Source: UBA6107 sp964533735 | GTDB taxonomy: Bacteria; Chloroflexota; Anaerolineae; Anaerolineales; Anaerolineaceae | Length of the DNA: 64,000 bases | Reading direction: 5' to 3' | Assembly (NCBI GenBank): GCA_964533735.1 | Contig: CAZHMD010000012.1 | Location: forward strand, 9,695 to 73,694 | In this document: piece after piece, positions 44,615 to 52,124 of the stretch | Layout of the letters: each line of letters opens with the position of its first letter | Numbering within the stretch: the first letter of the stretch is position 1 | Translations under genes and position numbers: made by a program | The notes under the pieces: generated by a model | What the model saw: the letters and a program-made list of their open reading frames with translations, nothing else | Told to the model about the DNA's origin: nothing | Databases searched by the model: none

Positions 44615-44717
44615 AACGGCTTCGTCGAAACCGGGCAGGTTGAAAAGGGGATTTCCTTCAGGTTGGATTTACCGGGGTAACATCAATTATCTTGAACCGT
44701 ACCAAACTTTCTCGTAA

Positions 44718-44741
44718 TTTTCAAGGCAGCATCTACATTGC
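44718..44741 (+). repeat. ATTTTCAAGACAG repeat, copy 2
   Basis: TTTTCAAGGCAGCATCTACAT, directly after the stop of the minus-strand lipoprotein gene at 44753. Confidence 0.6.
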
Positions 44742-44752
44742 TACCTTTTTTG

Positions 44753-45469
44753 TTAGCTATTACCCGCGTTTGATTTTTTTGTTATCGGATATCTTCCGTA
44801 GCCATTCCACTCAAGCAAGTATTCCAAAATATCTGTTTGGAAATATTCAATTTCTGGAAAACCTGATATTCCTGCTGGAAATAACCAAATGGTTTCCACT
44901 TGCTCCTTCTTATTTACTGACATTTTCGTACCACACCTGTGCTGGAAATTTATTACCATGGACTTATTTCCATAAAATAATTTCCCAATACAAAGACCTC
45001 GATCTTCTTCAATAATCAATGAGTCAGGTTCACCAAAATTCGTTACTATATCTTCTAATGTAATCGTTGGGCTCTCCCCCGTGAATCCTAAGTTGAGAAA
45101 CCAAACTAAATCTCCTGTGCCTAATGATCTGGCTTGACCACCTTCTGTTTTTTGTTGTTTGGTTTTCCAAACAATTTCATATTGAGTCGGATCCTCGAAT
45201 ATGAGCTTTGGTCCATACAGTAAATCAAATAAGGAGTTTGATGCTAATAGCTCTGCGGCTTCATGTATTGTCGTTTCTCCAGGTGTGATTCCTTCCCAAC
45301 AAGGGAGTGCACATTTCTTCTCAGTAAATATGTTCTCAACCCACTCGCTCCTGATTGGAAGTTTTGTCATGACTTGATTCTCTACAACATTGCAACCACT
45401 GAATAGTAAAGTGAAGAGCATTACAACTCCAAAGGACGTTGTAATAAAAACAAATGGTCTATTTTTCAT
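44753..45469 (-). CDS. Uncharacterised lipoprotein with CALPCWEGI motif
   Basis: 238 residues, AT-rich. Signal peptide with lipobox FSGC near residue 26. A conserved-looking EKKCALPCWEGITPGETT stretch follows at about 50-67. I have an impression of this Cys-x3-Cys-Trp-x-Gly-Ile pattern from Chloroflexota lipoproteins of unknown function, but cannot verify it. Two further Cys occur later. It lies between the RAYT/REP element and the repeat scraps. Could be surface-exposed or an immunity-type cargo protein; no evidence decides. Confidence 0.6.
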   Translation of the reverse strand: MKNRPFVFITTSFGVVMLFTLLFSGCNVVENQVMTKLPIRSEWVENIFTEKKCALPCWEGITPGETTIHEAAELLASNSLFDLLYGPKLIFEDPTQYEIVWKTKQQKTEGGQARSLGTGDLVWFLNLGFTGESPTITLEDIVTNFGEPDSLIIEEDRGLCIGKLFYGNKSMVINFQHRCGTKMSVNKKEQVETIWLFPAGISGFPEIEYFQTDILEYLLEWNGYGRYPITKKSNAGNS

Positions 45470-45496
45470 GATATTTACATCCTTTTATTTTAGCGC

Positions 45497-45519
45497 GTAG
45501 GGTGCGGCTCCGCCGCACC
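45497..45519 (+). repeat. REP element 3' of the RAYT gene
   Basis: GTAG (45497-45500), then GGTGCGGC paired with GCCGCACC around TCC. It sits 8 bases past the RAYT stop. Confidence 0.9.
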
Positions 45520-45526
45520 ATTTTCG

Positions 45527-46075
45527 TTATTCCCACAACCACCGCTGGATCCGCCCCTCTTCCCCGCCATTCCAATCAATGTCGTAAATACCCTCTTCCA
45601 CATACCGGTGAAAACTTGAATAAGCCCAATCAGCCGCACGTGAGACATACCCATGCTTGACAGGGTTGTAATGAATGTAATCCAAGTGCGTTTCTATATC
45701 TTCTTCGCTTTCCAGCGCGTGTTCCCAAAAACGTCGCTGCCAGATGGCAGCCTCACCCCGTTTTATCCGTGAAGCATTGCGTTCTTCTCCTGGTCCGACT
45801 TCCTTCAAATATCCCTTGGTGAAAAGCCGTTTTATTTCTCCCCAACGTACGGAATAGTTGGCATCCCTCTCAGGCAGTTTCCAAATACTGTGAATATGGT
45901 CTGGAAGCAGGCAAACAGCTAAAGTTTCGAACGGGAATCTTTGATTCGTATTTTGCCAGGCATCATGCAGAATTCCCCGCGCTTTTTCCTCCGTCAGGAT
46001 CGGAATCCGATGATACGTGACTACCGTGAAAAAGTAGGTTCCCCCCTCTACTTTTGAGCGTCGATATACTGGCAT
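45527..46075 (-). CDS. REP-associated tyrosine transposase (RAYT)
   Basis: 182 residues of the Y1/HUH transposase family linked to REP palindromes. The metal-binding HUH is PDHIHSIW (His60, His62). The catalytic Tyr lies in LDYIHYNPVKHG (133-136). The N-terminus MPVYRRSKVEGGTYFFTVVTYHR is typical. It should cut single-stranded DNA at REP sequences. Inverted REPs carrying the GTAG tetranucleotide flank both ends, so the gene and its targets make one unit. The reading frame is intact. Confidence 0.94.
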   Translation of the reverse strand: MPVYRRSKVEGGTYFFTVVTYHRIPILTEEKARGILHDAWQNTNQRFPFETLAVCLLPDHIHSIWKLPERDANYSVRWGEIKRLFTKGYLKEVGPGEERNASRIKRGEAAIWQRRFWEHALESEEDIETHLDYIHYNPVKHGYVSRAADWAYSSFHRYVEEGIYDIDWNGGEEGRIQRWLWE

Positions 46076-46102
46076 GGATTAATTGTATATCGGATCAATG
46101 GT

Positions 46103-46125
46103 GGTGCGGTTTGACCGCACCCTAC
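46103..46125 (-). repeat. REP element 5' of the RAYT gene (inverted)
   Basis: GGTGCGGT pairs with ACCGCACC around TTG, followed by CTAC, the complement of GTAG. Opposite orientation to the REP at 45497, giving the inverted pair typical of RAYT loci. Confidence 0.9.
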
Positions 46126-46134
46126 TTGCTCTTA

Positions 46135-46158
46135 ATTTTCAAGACAGTATGTACATGC
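46135..46158 (+). repeat. ATTTTCAAGACAG repeat, copy 3
   Basis: ATTTTCAAGACAGTAT then GTACAT, touching the stop of the 46158 lipoprotein gene. Confidence 0.6.
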
Positions 46159-46649
46159 TAATTCTTCTTTACTAAAACCTCCACATATGCACCAACATCA
46201 ACGCTTGATTCTCCATTTCCCGTCTCCATTAATCCACGAATTAAAATAACGACTTTTGTGGAAGTTCCAACACCAGAAATATTCGGAATAACGCTATCTG
46301 CATAGATCCTATTTTGTGGACTTAGTATTATCAGTTCTTCTTCCTGGGGGAAGAGCTTCGGAAGTTCCATCCATTGGCTTTTTTCTTCATCAAAAACAAA
46401 ACATGAGACCTCAAAATCTACAGGAGCTACAATAGAATATTCACTTGTATTTTCAATAAGATAGGAAATTGGCATCCCTTCACGATATGATGAATTATCA
46501 TCAGTCAACCAGATTCTCAATGATTTATTGATATCACCTGGCATATCAATTTCTGAAAATTTTTCTCCTTCTACTTGAGTTTTGCATGATGTGATAATAA
46601 GAATAACAAAGTAGAGTGTAAAAAGTAAATTGACGCCTTTTCTTTTCAT
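46158..46649 (-). CDS. Small lipoprotein coupled to the Rhs tip
   Basis: 163 residues, AT-rich, with lipobox IITSC around residue 22. The mature part looks like an immunoglobulin-type beta-sandwich (YLIENTSEYSIVAPVDFEVSCFV, then VVILIRGLMET). Its ribosome site (GAGG) lies in the last codons of the Rhs fragment and the start is 6 bases after that stop, so the two are co-translated. In Rhs systems the gene directly after the toxin tip is usually the immunity gene; a lipoprotein would fit protection outside the membrane. This is inference; I recognise no family. Confidence 0.6.
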   Translation of the reverse strand: MKRKGVNLLFTLYFVILIITSCKTQVEGEKFSEIDMPGDINKSLRIWLTDDNSSYREGMPISYLIENTSEYSIVAPVDFEVSCFVFDEEKSQWMELPKLFPQEEELIILSPQNRIYADSVIPNISGVGTSTKVVILIRGLMETGNGESSVDVGAYVEVLVKKN

Positions 46650-46655
46650 TTTTCC

Positions 46656-47733
46656 TCACGGTTGAATAATATGTGTTACATTACCCCAAAAACCTGAAGT
46701 CCAAACAGTAATACCCAAAATTGCATATTGATTTAGGGGGTCTCTTACGATAGATTGATTAATAGGTATCGTAAAACTCGAATTTGTTGCAATATTTACA
46801 TATTTAAAATCTTTGTATTTACTCACCGGATAATTTGAACCGGTAGTGTAAAGATAATAGTCCAATTTTATCGCTCTTATCGGTTCAATAAACCTGTTTT
46901 CGACGATTATTTTTGTGAGGTCTACTCGTCGTTCAGCATTTCGGGAAATTCCAGAAATATAAATGTCATAATAAATTTCTGAATACGCGTCAGGCCCCCA
47001 TTGGAGTATATTCTTTTGAAACCAACCTCTAGACCCAAAATTTACACTAACGTAGGTGAATGCGTCAACGCCTACTGAAAAACCATCCGCAAATCGACTT
47101 GTAGGATCTACCAAGTTGGAATAAGCATTAGCGGCTTTGTCAGTCGGATTTTCTGATGGAAGAAGACTAAACCATATTTCCTCTACGTCATCAGGTACAT
47201 CAGAAACTGAACATACTGGGGAGGATACTTGCCCTGATGTTACTTCTTCACTACTACTATTGTTACTTCCATTGCCCGATGAACAACCTGGGAGATCGCA
47301 CCCACCTTGATCGTCATCATCCATCATATTCCCACTCGGATCATTGAAGTTAATCGGATTGTTGTTCGTGTAAGCGTACCTGTCATACGCCTGGCTGCTC
47401 CCGGGCTGCGGAATCAGAGTATCCGCACTGATGAACCTGCCAACTACCGGGTCGTAGTATCTTGCCACGTAGTAATACAGTCCGATCTCGAACTCGTCAC
47501 GCTGTCCGGTGTAGCGGTAATCGGTGGCGGTCGCGCCGTCTCGGATTTCGCCACCCCATCCGCTTCGCTCCGGGGCGCACAATTCGCGATGCGGTGTACT
47601 TCACAGTGTCAAGCAGGCTGCCATCTGCAGCCGCGGTGGTGCTGGTGCTGCCCAGGTTGTCAGAGAGTAACCAGGTGATTGTCCCGTTCTTTGCGTAGCA
47701 CCCCCGAACAGGTCGCGTGAGTGGGGCAAGCAT
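46656..47733 (-). pseudogene. Rhs-repeat protein C-terminal fragment, 5'-truncated and frameshifted
   Basis: The first frame (from 47733, about 40 codons) reads NGTITWLLSDNLGSTSTTAAADG, the second frame from about 47555 reads GEIRDGATATDYRYTGQRDEF and ARYYDPVVGRFISADTLIP, the Rhs core hallmark. The core ends at YAYTNNNPINFNDPSGN, after which about 220 unique residues follow: the polymorphic tip, with no domain I recognise. Removing one C from the CCCC run at 47554-47557 would join the frames. A stop lies just before the first ATG, so the large Rhs shell is missing. AGGA precedes that ATG by 5 bases, so the piece may still be translated. Confidence 0.82.
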
Positions 47734-47832
47734 GGCGATCCTATTTAGTTTTTAAGGTTCTTCAAAATAGCGGGACAACGCCCACCTTACTGGCTACAGA
47801 AAGATGAATTACCTTAAAATTTCCAAAACCCC

Positions 47833-47862
47833 TTGACAAATATAGAACAAACGTGCTATAAT
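47833..47862 (+). promoter_or_regulatory. Consensus sigma-70-type promoter with a LexA-like palindrome
   Basis: TTGACA (47833-47838) and TATAAT (47857-47862) are perfect boxes 18 bases apart. Inside the spacer and reaching the -10, TAGAAC-AAAC-GTGCTA is an almost perfect palindrome close to the Gram-positive LexA box (GAAC N4 GTTC). No recognisable gene follows: only an unremarkable open frame to 48141. Confidence 0.7.
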
Positions 47863-48300
47863 CATCTATCAAAATATTTCCAGACCATCTCTAACAATCG
47901 CGAGTTATTCGAATTGATTCTCTTTGTTTCCTTGAAACAATTCGACCTGTTTTTCAGCTTTTTGAATACAAAAACATTCGTTCCCCATTCGTTCCCATTT
48001 TTAAATGGGAACAAAAACAAATCATCAAGGGAGAAATATTCGAAAGTAGCCGGTAGCAAACCCACCACCTCTCGCACCTCGGATATCCGCCACGGGTTAA
48101 TTGTATATCACATCGATTACCGCCCCAAATCTGCACCTTGACAGTTACTCCCTTACTCAATAAAATAGGCTTGCCGTAAGGACAAATCCTGAATTTCGGA
48201 AGAAAGGTTTCGCGATGTTTTTGGAAGACTCGGATAACGCTCAAGACGTACCCCCTCTTAGACAAAGGGGAACTCCTGGCGTATCCACGCACGTTCATAA
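47863..48300. other. Gene-poor stretch between Rhs tip and Mg module
   Basis: No convincing gene on either strand. It contains an inverted repeat, GTTCCCATTT (47991-48000) with AAATGGGAAC (48003-48012), with no T-run, and weak open frames without ribosome sites. It may be a decayed gene behind the promoter at 47833. Confidence 0.5.
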
Positions 48301-48316
48301 TGCTCTACCTTTCTTA

Positions 48317-48442
48317 GCGCGCTGGCAGTCCGCTGCCGCGCAGGGAATCAATACATTCAAAGAGGTACCAGCCTGATCAGAATCACCTGATCACGTTGCG
48401 GTGTGGGTCTGCCGGCTGGTACAGTGTGCTTGCCGGTTTTTT
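48317..48442 (+). promoter_or_regulatory. Structured leader with competing terminator (riboswitch-like)
   Basis: A hairpin at 48317-48341 (GGCAG/CTGCC with GCGC arms) comes first. Then GTACCAGCC (48365-48373) pairs perfectly with GGCTGGTAC (48414-48422), enclosing a hairpin TGATCAG-CTGATCA (48374-48393) and 20 further bases. The 3' arm overlaps CCGGC (48412-48416), which can instead pair with GCCGG (48432-48436), followed by TTTTTT. Closing the outer helix would therefore block the terminator, as in an ON-type riboswitch. The first downstream gene is the MgtE-like protein. I could not match it to M-box or yybP-ykoY patterns. Confidence 0.6.
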
Positions 48443-48461
48443 ATTTAAGCGAGGAGGACCT

Positions 48462-49715
48462 ATGCCGTTCATCAGCCACATCATCAATAAACCAGTTGTC
48501 GATGCCGAAGGCGAATCCCTGGGCAAAGTGGAAGAGATCTACGCCATTCAGCGTGAAGACCGCGCCCATCCGGTGATCACTGCCCTTGCCGTGCGCAGCA
48601 AGACCTCCCGCGCCTGTTACCCCATCTCCGAGGTCACCGTGCTCTTCTCGCCGGTCATCCCCCTGGCACACGCCGCCGATCAGCTCACCGCCTACGAACT
48701 CCGCGGTGACGAACTGCCCCTCATCCAGGACATTCTCGACAAGCAGATCCTCGATACCAACGGCATCCGTGTGGTGCGCGTCAACGACCTGCAGATTGCC
48801 CGCGTCAACGGGGATTATGTGGTCTCCAATGTGGATATCAGCAGCCTCGGTTTATTACGCCGTTCCGGTCTGCCGCGCTTCGCCGAAAACCTGCTCACCC
48901 GCCTCACCGTCAAGAAGCCGGAGAACACCATCTCGTGGACCTTTGTGGAGCCGCTGCGCCAGGATGAATTCATGCGCCTCAAGGTACCGGTTGAAAAGAT
49001 CAAAGACCTGCACCCGGCCGACATCGCCGAATTGATCAGCGACATGAATCACAACGAAAGCGGTGAACTGCTCAACTCCCTCGATATCGAACACCTCGCG
49101 GACGCCCTTGAGGAGGTCGAGCCTGAGTTCCAGGCGTCGCTCGTCAAGCACATGTCCGATGAAAAGATCGCCGATGTCCTCGAGGAAATGTCTCCGGATG
49201 AAGCCGCCGACTTACTGGCTGAACTCCCCCAGGAGCGCAGTGAAGACCTGCTGGAGATGATGGAGACCGAGGAACGCGAAGAGGTCAAACTCCTCCTGTC
49301 TTACCCCGAGGATACCGCCGGCGGTTTGATGACCACCGACGTCGTCATCGTCAGCCCCGCCCTCACCGCCGCCCAGGCCATCGAATCCATCCGCGCGCAG
49401 GAAAGTGAAGTGGATGCCGTCCTGTATGTCTATGTGGTGGACGAGCACAAGCGCCTCACTGGCACCTTCTCCCTCAGCGAGCTTATTTTTGCCCAGCCGC
49501 GCACGCGCGTCAAGGATTTCATGCACACCAAGTTCATCTCCGTCAACGCGCTCGACAAGCAGGATGAGCTGGCGCAGGTGGTCGCCAAGTACAACCTGCC
49601 CGCCGTCCCCGTGGTGGATGACAAGAACCACCTCCTCGGCATCGTCACCGCTGATGACGCGCTGGACAAGATCCTGCCCACCGCCTGGAAGAAACGCCTG
49701 CCGCGCTTCTATTAG
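48462..49715 (+). CDS. Soluble PRC-barrel / MgtE-N / CBS protein
   Basis: 417 residues without any membrane helix. Two PRC-barrel-like parts (about 1-75 and 82-150) come first. An MgtE N-domain superhelix follows at about 180-280 (LHPADIAELISDMN, ADVLEEMSPDEAADLLAELP), then a CBS pair at about 285-405. In real MgtE this cytoplasmic part senses Mg2+ and gates a C-terminal channel; here the protein stops after the CBS pair. The NRAMP-type transporter gene starts 19 bases later, so the soluble part may regulate it. GAGGAGG lies 5 bases before the ATG; the frame opens earlier at 48396. Confidence 0.9.
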   Translation: MPFISHIINKPVVDAEGESLGKVEEIYAIQREDRAHPVITALAVRSKTSRACYPISEVTVLFSPVIPLAHAADQLTAYELRGDELPLIQDILDKQILDTNGIRVVRVNDLQIARVNGDYVVSNVDISSLGLLRRSGLPRFAENLLTRLTVKKPENTISWTFVEPLRQDEFMRLKVPVEKIKDLHPADIAELISDMNHNESGELLNSLDIEHLADALEEVEPEFQASLVKHMSDEKIADVLEEMSPDEAADLLAELPQERSEDLLEMMETEEREEVKLLLSYPEDTAGGLMTTDVVIVSPALTAAQAIESIRAQESEVDAVLYVYVVDEHKRLTGTFSLSELIFAQPRTRVKDFMHTKFISVNALDKQDELAQVVAKYNLPAVPVVDDKNHLLGIVTADDALDKILPTAWKKRLPRFY

Positions 49716-49734
49716 AGCAGCAGTGGATTAACCA

Positions 49735-51018
49735 ATGAGAAGTTCAACCAATCCGCTCATCAGGCGCATTGTCAGATCCCGCTGGGTGCACCGCCTGGCG
49801 ATCTTCGGCTCGGTCTTTGGCCCTGCCACCATTACCGCCATGGCGGATAATGACGCCAGCGGTGTGGCCACCCTGGCAGTTGCCGGCGCCACCCTGGGCT
49901 ACCCCATCCTCTTCCTCTTCCTCATCACCACCCCCCTGCTCGCCATCACCCAGGAGATGGGTATGCGCCTGGCGCTGGTCACACGCCGCGGGCTGGCAGA
50001 CCTCATCCGTGAGAAATTCGGCGTCAAAGCCTCCCTGCTCATTTTCGCCGCCCTGGTGGTGGCCAACCTCGGCACAGTGACTGTAGAACTGTCAGCCATC
50101 AAGACCACCAGCACCATGCTCAACATTCCCGCAATCCCCTTTGTGCTCGGCATCGTCGTCATCTCGTTCCTCATCGTCACGCGCGGCAGCTACAAGATCA
50201 CCCAGGCCATCATGCTATTGGTAAGCCTCTTCTACCTCACCTACGTGGTTTCCGCCGTCAAAGCCAAACCGGATTGGGGACTGGCGTTTTCAAACCTGGT
50301 CTTCCCGCACGGCGTGGAATTCACCCCCGAGTACCTGCGCAGTTACCTGCTCATCGGCATGGGCGTGGTCGGCACCATGATCACCCCATGGGGGCAGTTC
50401 TTCATCAGCAGCTTCGCCTTCGACAAGAACATTGATGCCGCCAAGATCAAATTCTCGCAGATCGAAACTTACGTGGGGTCGTTCATCACCCACTTTGTGG
50501 CTTTCTTCCTGGTGGTGGCTACCGCCGCCACACTTTTTGTGCACGGGATCACCCTCACCTCGGGAGAAGAAGCTGCCCTCGCCATCGAACCCTTCACGGG
50601 TCAGTTTGCCAGCATCCTCTTCGCCGTCGGACTGCTCAACGCCGGCTTTATCGGCCTGGTGATCGTTTCCCTCTCCACCGCTTACGCCTTCTCCGAGTTC
50701 TTCGGCACCTCCGGCAGCCTGGATTCAAACTTCAAGCAGAGCCGGCTCTTCTATGGGATCTACATCTCCCAGATCCTCATCGCGCTGGTGCTGGCTTTCA
50801 TCCCTGGCATCTCTCTTTTCAAGCTGGCCATCGTCACCCAGACTCTCAACGCCGTTGCCCTGCCGCTGGTCTTTTATTACCTCATCCGCCTCACCAGCAA
50901 TAAAACGCTCATGGGAAAGCATGCCAATACCGCGTTCAACAAGTGGTTTGCCATCATCGCTTCGATCGTCATCATCATCGCTTCTGGTTTTGCCTTGACC
51001 GCCATTTTCATTAAATGA
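49735..51018 (+). CDS. NRAMP-related metal transporter, probable Mg2+ type (NRMT-like)
   Basis: 427 residues, about 11 helices. The first helix has ADNDASG (37-43) where canonical NRAMPs have DPGN. The sixth has TPWGQF (217-222) where they have the Met-Pro-His motif. Loss of the Met ligand is a reported feature of NRAMP-related magnesium transporters and is expected to change selectivity away from Mn/Fe. The neighbour upstream carries MgtE sensor domains, so Mg2+ is the likely substrate. A weak ribosome site precedes the ATG. A terminator follows at 51149. Confidence 0.88.
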   Translation: MRSSTNPLIRRIVRSRWVHRLAIFGSVFGPATITAMADNDASGVATLAVAGATLGYPILFLFLITTPLLAITQEMGMRLALVTRRGLADLIREKFGVKASLLIFAALVVANLGTVTVELSAIKTTSTMLNIPAIPFVLGIVVISFLIVTRGSYKITQAIMLLVSLFYLTYVVSAVKAKPDWGLAFSNLVFPHGVEFTPEYLRSYLLIGMGVVGTMITPWGQFFISSFAFDKNIDAAKIKFSQIETYVGSFITHFVAFFLVVATAATLFVHGITLTSGEEAALAIEPFTGQFASILFAVGLLNAGFIGLVIVSLSTAYAFSEFFGTSGSLDSNFKQSRLFYGIYISQILIALVLAFIPGISLFKLAIVTQTLNAVALPLVFYYLIRLTSNKTLMGKHANTAFNKWFAIIASIVIIIASGFALTAIFIK

Positions 51019-51148
51019 TAAATATTGCCCGATTATGAGAAAACTCTTAGCTGAATCTTTTCTTGTTTTAATGTAGAGCGATTATATTTGGCTCGATTCT
51101 GATGGTTTTCCTCCTTTATGGATTATGATCGTGCTGAGCAATCAGATC

Positions 51149-51178
51149 AAAACGAGCGGACTGGTCCCCGCTCGTTTT
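51149..51178 (+). terminator. Intrinsic terminator after the NRAMP gene
   Basis: AAAACGAGCGG pairs with CCGCTCGTTTT across an 8-base loop, with a short T-run. Confidence 0.8.
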
Positions 51179-51184
51179 GAGTTA

Positions 51185-51320
51185 AAGCGTCATTGTCATC
51201 GCGAGGGCGAAGCCCGCGGCGATCCCCAAAAACCTTATGCACGAAAAACGAATGTAGGGTGATTCATAGCGATCTTTGCATCCCGGGTAGTTCGTGCGAG
51301 TGCTTTGCACGAACGATCGT
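51185..51320. repeat. Intergenic repeat-like sequences
   Basis: The 440-base gap 51019-51458 has no gene. TCATCGCGAGGGCGAAGC at about 51197 resembles the TCATTGCGAGG...GAAGC family of dispersed intergenic repeats known from several phyla. A hairpin GTTCGTGC (51290-51297) with GCACGAAC (51307-51314) follows. The role of both is unknown. Confidence 0.5.
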
Positions 51321-51458
51321 TGTGAGAGGGGAGAGCGATCTTTAGGGAGCGGCAATTCCCAACTAACTTATTCTTACGGGTGAATTCCGCGATTTATGCG
51401 TCCCCTTGCAAGTTGATTTTCCCCTAATAAAGTTTGTGTTTCTTGCCAGATTTGCTTC

Positions 51459-52124
51459 TTAAGGTCTATACCGTTCCTCTTCGACAATGATCTTATCCCG
51501 GATGCGGATGCTCCTGGTCGTGGTTCGCCAGTCCAGGCCATATTCCTCATCAATCAAAGTGAGATCCACCAGGGACCAGCGCCGGTAATAATGTGAATCC
51601 ACCGGATGCGCTGCGATGTAGTATTCTGCCAGGTCCTTTACCGAGAAAAATGAAGGCTGCACCAGCTCGATCAGGTAATCGTTGTACCCCCATTTTCCGG
51701 ATAACTCATCGTAGAAAACGTGGATTGAGTGAGGCTGTTTTTTCGAGAATAAACCATATTCCAATATGAGCATATAAGGTTTGGCGCCCAGTTTCTCCCC
51801 GAAGAGAGCGCTGATGACAGCCGACTCGTAACAATCCGATATGCCTTTGGATAACGCCACCAGCGGCGAGGAATCCAATGTGCCCGCCGGACGGTTGTTC
51901 ACCTCGCGGGCAATGAATGTATAGTCTCTTTGAATGTTGGCGTTCATGTCTTCGTAGGTTTCGTACCGGGCAAGGAACCCCTGCAGAACAGGCGGCAGGC
52001 TGCCAGAATCAATCGGCGCATAAGGCGCGGGCATGATAACTGGTTCACTTCCACTACCACAGGAAGTGAGGAAAAGCATGCAGCCGAGCAGGAGAAAGAC
52101 TTTAATAATCGCGGTTTTTCTCAT
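51459..52124 (-). CDS. Transglutaminase-like lipoprotein
   Basis: About 221 residues. Lipobox LTSC lies at about 22-25 of the form starting MRKTAIIKVF at 52124; the frame opens at 52223. Cys in SDCYES, His in HSIHVFYD and Asp/Asn in GYNDY, in that order and spacing, match the catalytic triad of transglutaminase-fold cysteine proteases. Substrate unknown; probably acts outside the membrane. The 153-base gap to the MFS gene upstream shows no clear promoter. Confidence 0.62.
   Translation of the reverse strand: MRKTAIIKVFLLLGCMLFLTSCGSGSEPVIMPAPYAPIDSGSLPPVLQGFLARYETYEDMNANIQRDYTFIAREVNNRPAGTLDSSPLVALSKGISDCYESAVISALFGEKLGAKPYMLILEYGLFSKKQPHSIHVFYDELSGKWGYNDYLIELVQPSFFSVKDLAEYYIAAHPVDSHYYRRWSLVDLTLIDEEYGLDWRTTTRSIRIRDKIIVEEERYRP

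Noticed and set aside
47833..48141. 102-codon open frame behind the LexA-like promoter
   Set aside because: Its only start lies in the -35 box, it has no ribosome site and no recognisable features.
48317..48442. M-box or yybP-ykoY riboswitch as the identity of the leader
   Set aside because: The conserved core sequences I know for these classes are not present, so I keep it as unclassified.
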